Origin: Spirochaetia bacterium
GTDB taxonomy: Bacteria > Spirochaetota > Spirochaetia > Treponematales > Breznakiellaceae
Length of the DNA stretch: 6,189 bases
Direction of reading: 5' to 3'
Assembly (NCBI GenBank): GCA_026002265.1
Contig: BOBG01000118.1
Location: forward strand, 1-6,189
Shown here: positions 5,271 to 6,189 of the stretch, one piece after another
Position numbering within the stretch: the stretch's first letter is position 1
Layout of the letters: every line of letters begins with the position of its first letter
Notes under the pieces: model-generated
What the model saw: only the letters and a program-made list of their open reading frames with translations
The model's database searches: none
What the model was told of the DNA's origin: nothing
Made by a program: the position numbers and the translations under genes

Positions 5271-5330
5271 AGGTCTGACCCCTGTTTCACTATCTCGTTG
5301 TGTATAAAACAAATATAGAGGTCTGTCCCC
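5270..5330. repeat. Pair of GAGGTCTG(A/T)CCCC direct repeats
   Basis: GAGGTCTGACCCC (5270-5282) and GAGGTCTGTCCCC (5318-5330) are direct repeats differing at one of 13 bases and starting 48 bases apart. On the minus strand they read GGGGTCAGACCTC and GGGGACAGACCTC. Sequences of this form are, as I remember, common beside small Y1 (IS200-like/REP-associated) transposase genes in many bacteria. No transposase is present here, so this may be a solitary repeat unit or a footprint. The DNA between is AT-rich and non-coding. Confidence 0.5.
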
Positions 5331-5388
5331 AGAATAAATCGAAATTTTACTCAATACTCTTTAGCAGAATTTTAAAAAAAGAGAAATA

Positions 5389-6189
5389 TTAGTGTATGGG
5401 ACAAGGTACTGGAATGTGCAGCTCTGCGGCAATTTTTTTTAGAATGTCCCATGTTTTCGGTGCAAGAGGAATGCCGGTTTTTGTGTATCGGGACTCGGTT
5501 TCATGGGAACGCAAACCCGCATAAAAAACCCGGCTCTGTCCATCGGCAGGATCCAACGATGCCAGTTCATCAAGCATTTTTGTCATATCTTTTTTGAATT
5601 CCTCCGGCGGCCGAAAGAGATCAAGCCGAATCGCCATAAAAAAATGACAGACCCGCGCCGAAGTAACCGCGGAATCCCGCACCGCGCTGCCGAATGTCCC
5701 GCCCGATGTCAGCGCACAGAGAATATCCACCAAAACCGCTAAACCATAACCTTTGTAACCGCCTGCCACAGTCCCTTCACCGCCAAGCGGCAGCAAGCCC
5801 CCGCCCCGGAGGTAGAGCATATCTTCCAATAATTGAACCGGATCCTGCGTATAAAGGCCGTCAGTTCCAACAGCCCAGCCGGCCGGCAGCAGCTTTTTTT
5901 CCTGTGCGTACACTTCGACCGTACCGCGGGTGACCGTAGTCGTTGCCATATCAAGGCTAAACATTTTTCCGTCCAGAGCCGGTACAGCACATGCGATTGG
6001 ATTCGTTCCAAACCATGCGGACCGGGCGAATGTCGGAACGCCTAGAGCAGCCGTGTTAGTCAATGCGATTCCGATCATGTCCTGCCGGGCGGCCATTTCT
6101 GTGTAATAACCTGCGATGCCAAAATGATTTGAATTCCGGACACTGCACACACCGATTCCGTGCGCTGCTGCCTTTTCGATGGCTTTATC
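5389..6189 (-). CDS. Ldh2-family malate/L-lactate dehydrogenase, 5' end missing
   Basis: The frame is open from the right edge (6189) to the TAA at 5389-5391, giving the last 266 residues of a protein normally about 350 long; roughly the first 80-90 lie outside the window. This is the Ldh2/MDG2 family of NAD(P)-dependent 2-hydroxyacid dehydrogenases, which includes malate, lactate, sulfolactate, ureidoglycolate and diketogulonate reductases and is unrelated to classical MDH. Hallmarks are the catalytic His in RNSNHFGIAGYY (visible residue 22, codon 6126-6124), TNTAALGVPTF, FGTNPIACAVP, LDMATTTVTRG and PLGGEGTVAGGYKGYGLAVL. The substrate cannot be told from the sequence. It reads in the same direction as fliL but lies 527 bp upstream with repeats between, so it is unlikely to belong to the flagellar operon. 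The internal GTG at 6150 is not the real start, since conserved sequence continues upstream of it. Confidence 0.92.
   Translation of the reverse strand, partial: DKAIEKAAAHGIGVCSVRNSNHFGIAGYYTEMAARQDMIGIALTNTAALGVPTFARSAWFGTNPIACAVPALDGKMFSLDMATTTVTRGTVEVYAQEKKLLPAGWAVGTDGLYTQDPVQLLEDMLYLRGGGLLPLGGEGTVAGGYKGYGLAVLVDILCALTSGGTFGSAVRDSAVTSARVCHFFMAIRLDLFRPPEEFKKDMTKMLDELASLDPADGQSRVFYAGLRSHETESRYTKTGIPLAPKTWDILKKIAAELHIPVPCPIH

Larger units (their letters stand above)
4862..5388. other. 527-bp non-coding region between dehydrogenase and fliL
   Basis: No credible protein-coding gene is present here on either strand. From the fliL side it holds the leader hairpin, the HEARO-like RNA with its flanking repeats, an inverted repeat, a weak promoter-like site in a very AT-rich stretch (about 5195-5225), the palindrome and the GGTCTG repeats. 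A second AT-rich stretch lies after the dehydrogenase stop (5341-5388), with a possible CTCTTT/AAAGAG stem (5357-5383) that lacks a following T run. Confidence 0.7.

Noticed and set aside
5357..5383. CTCTTT/AAAGAG stem after the dehydrogenase stop as a terminator
   Set aside because: The stem is only six AT-rich pairs with a long loop, and no T run follows on the minus strand.

Overview
The window looks like part of a spirochaete chromosome (Spirochaetota), probably a free-living or gut relative of Treponema or Spirochaeta. This rests on a very Treponema-like FliM, a long FliY-type FliN that carries its own LSQxEID peptide and a CheC-like middle domain, and the gene order fliL-fliM-fliN(Y)-fliO-fliP-fliQ. 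The assignment is inferred from remembered family features, not from a search.

Layout from left to right. Positions 1-374 (+) hold the 3' part of a small lipoprotein gene with an NlpE N-terminal-type domain, whose lipobox lies at the window edge. Positions 375-491 are a convergent intergenic gap with a strong hairpin at 447-478. Positions 492-4861 (-) hold six tightly packed flagellar genes, transcribed fliL, fliM, fliN/fliY, fliO, fliP, fliQ. They encode the basal-body/stator-associated FliL, two C-ring switch proteins and three parts of the flagellar type III export gate. The next gene expected in spirochaetes, fliR, is missing because the block stops at fliQ and meets a gene on the opposite strand. 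Positions 4862-5388 are a 527-bp non-coding region, and positions 5389-6189 (-) hold the C-terminal three quarters of an Ldh2-type malate/lactate dehydrogenase that runs off the right edge.

The most interesting part is 4916-5111, just ahead of fliL. Read on the minus strand, it folds into several nested stems, two of which use G-U pairs that work only on that strand. It carries sequence blocks that I recognise as the HEARO family, the omega RNA of IscB elements. It is bounded by a 9-bp direct repeat ACTTTATGA, and removing one unit restores a continuous leader with its Shine-Dalgarno sequence. No iscB or tnpA gene accompanies it, so it appears to be a solitary, non-autonomous 196-bp RNA element sitting in the 5' leader of a flagellar operon. 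A weak sigma-28-like promoter lies upstream of it, which would make the RNA part of the fliL messenger.

The leaders of fliL and fliN both place a hairpin between a strong Shine-Dalgarno sequence and the start codon, which may indicate structure-dependent translation. A pair of GGGG(A/T)CAGACCTC repeats and a 14-bp palindrome lie between the mobile RNA and the dehydrogenase gene, so this intergenic region seems to have collected small mobile or repetitive sequences.
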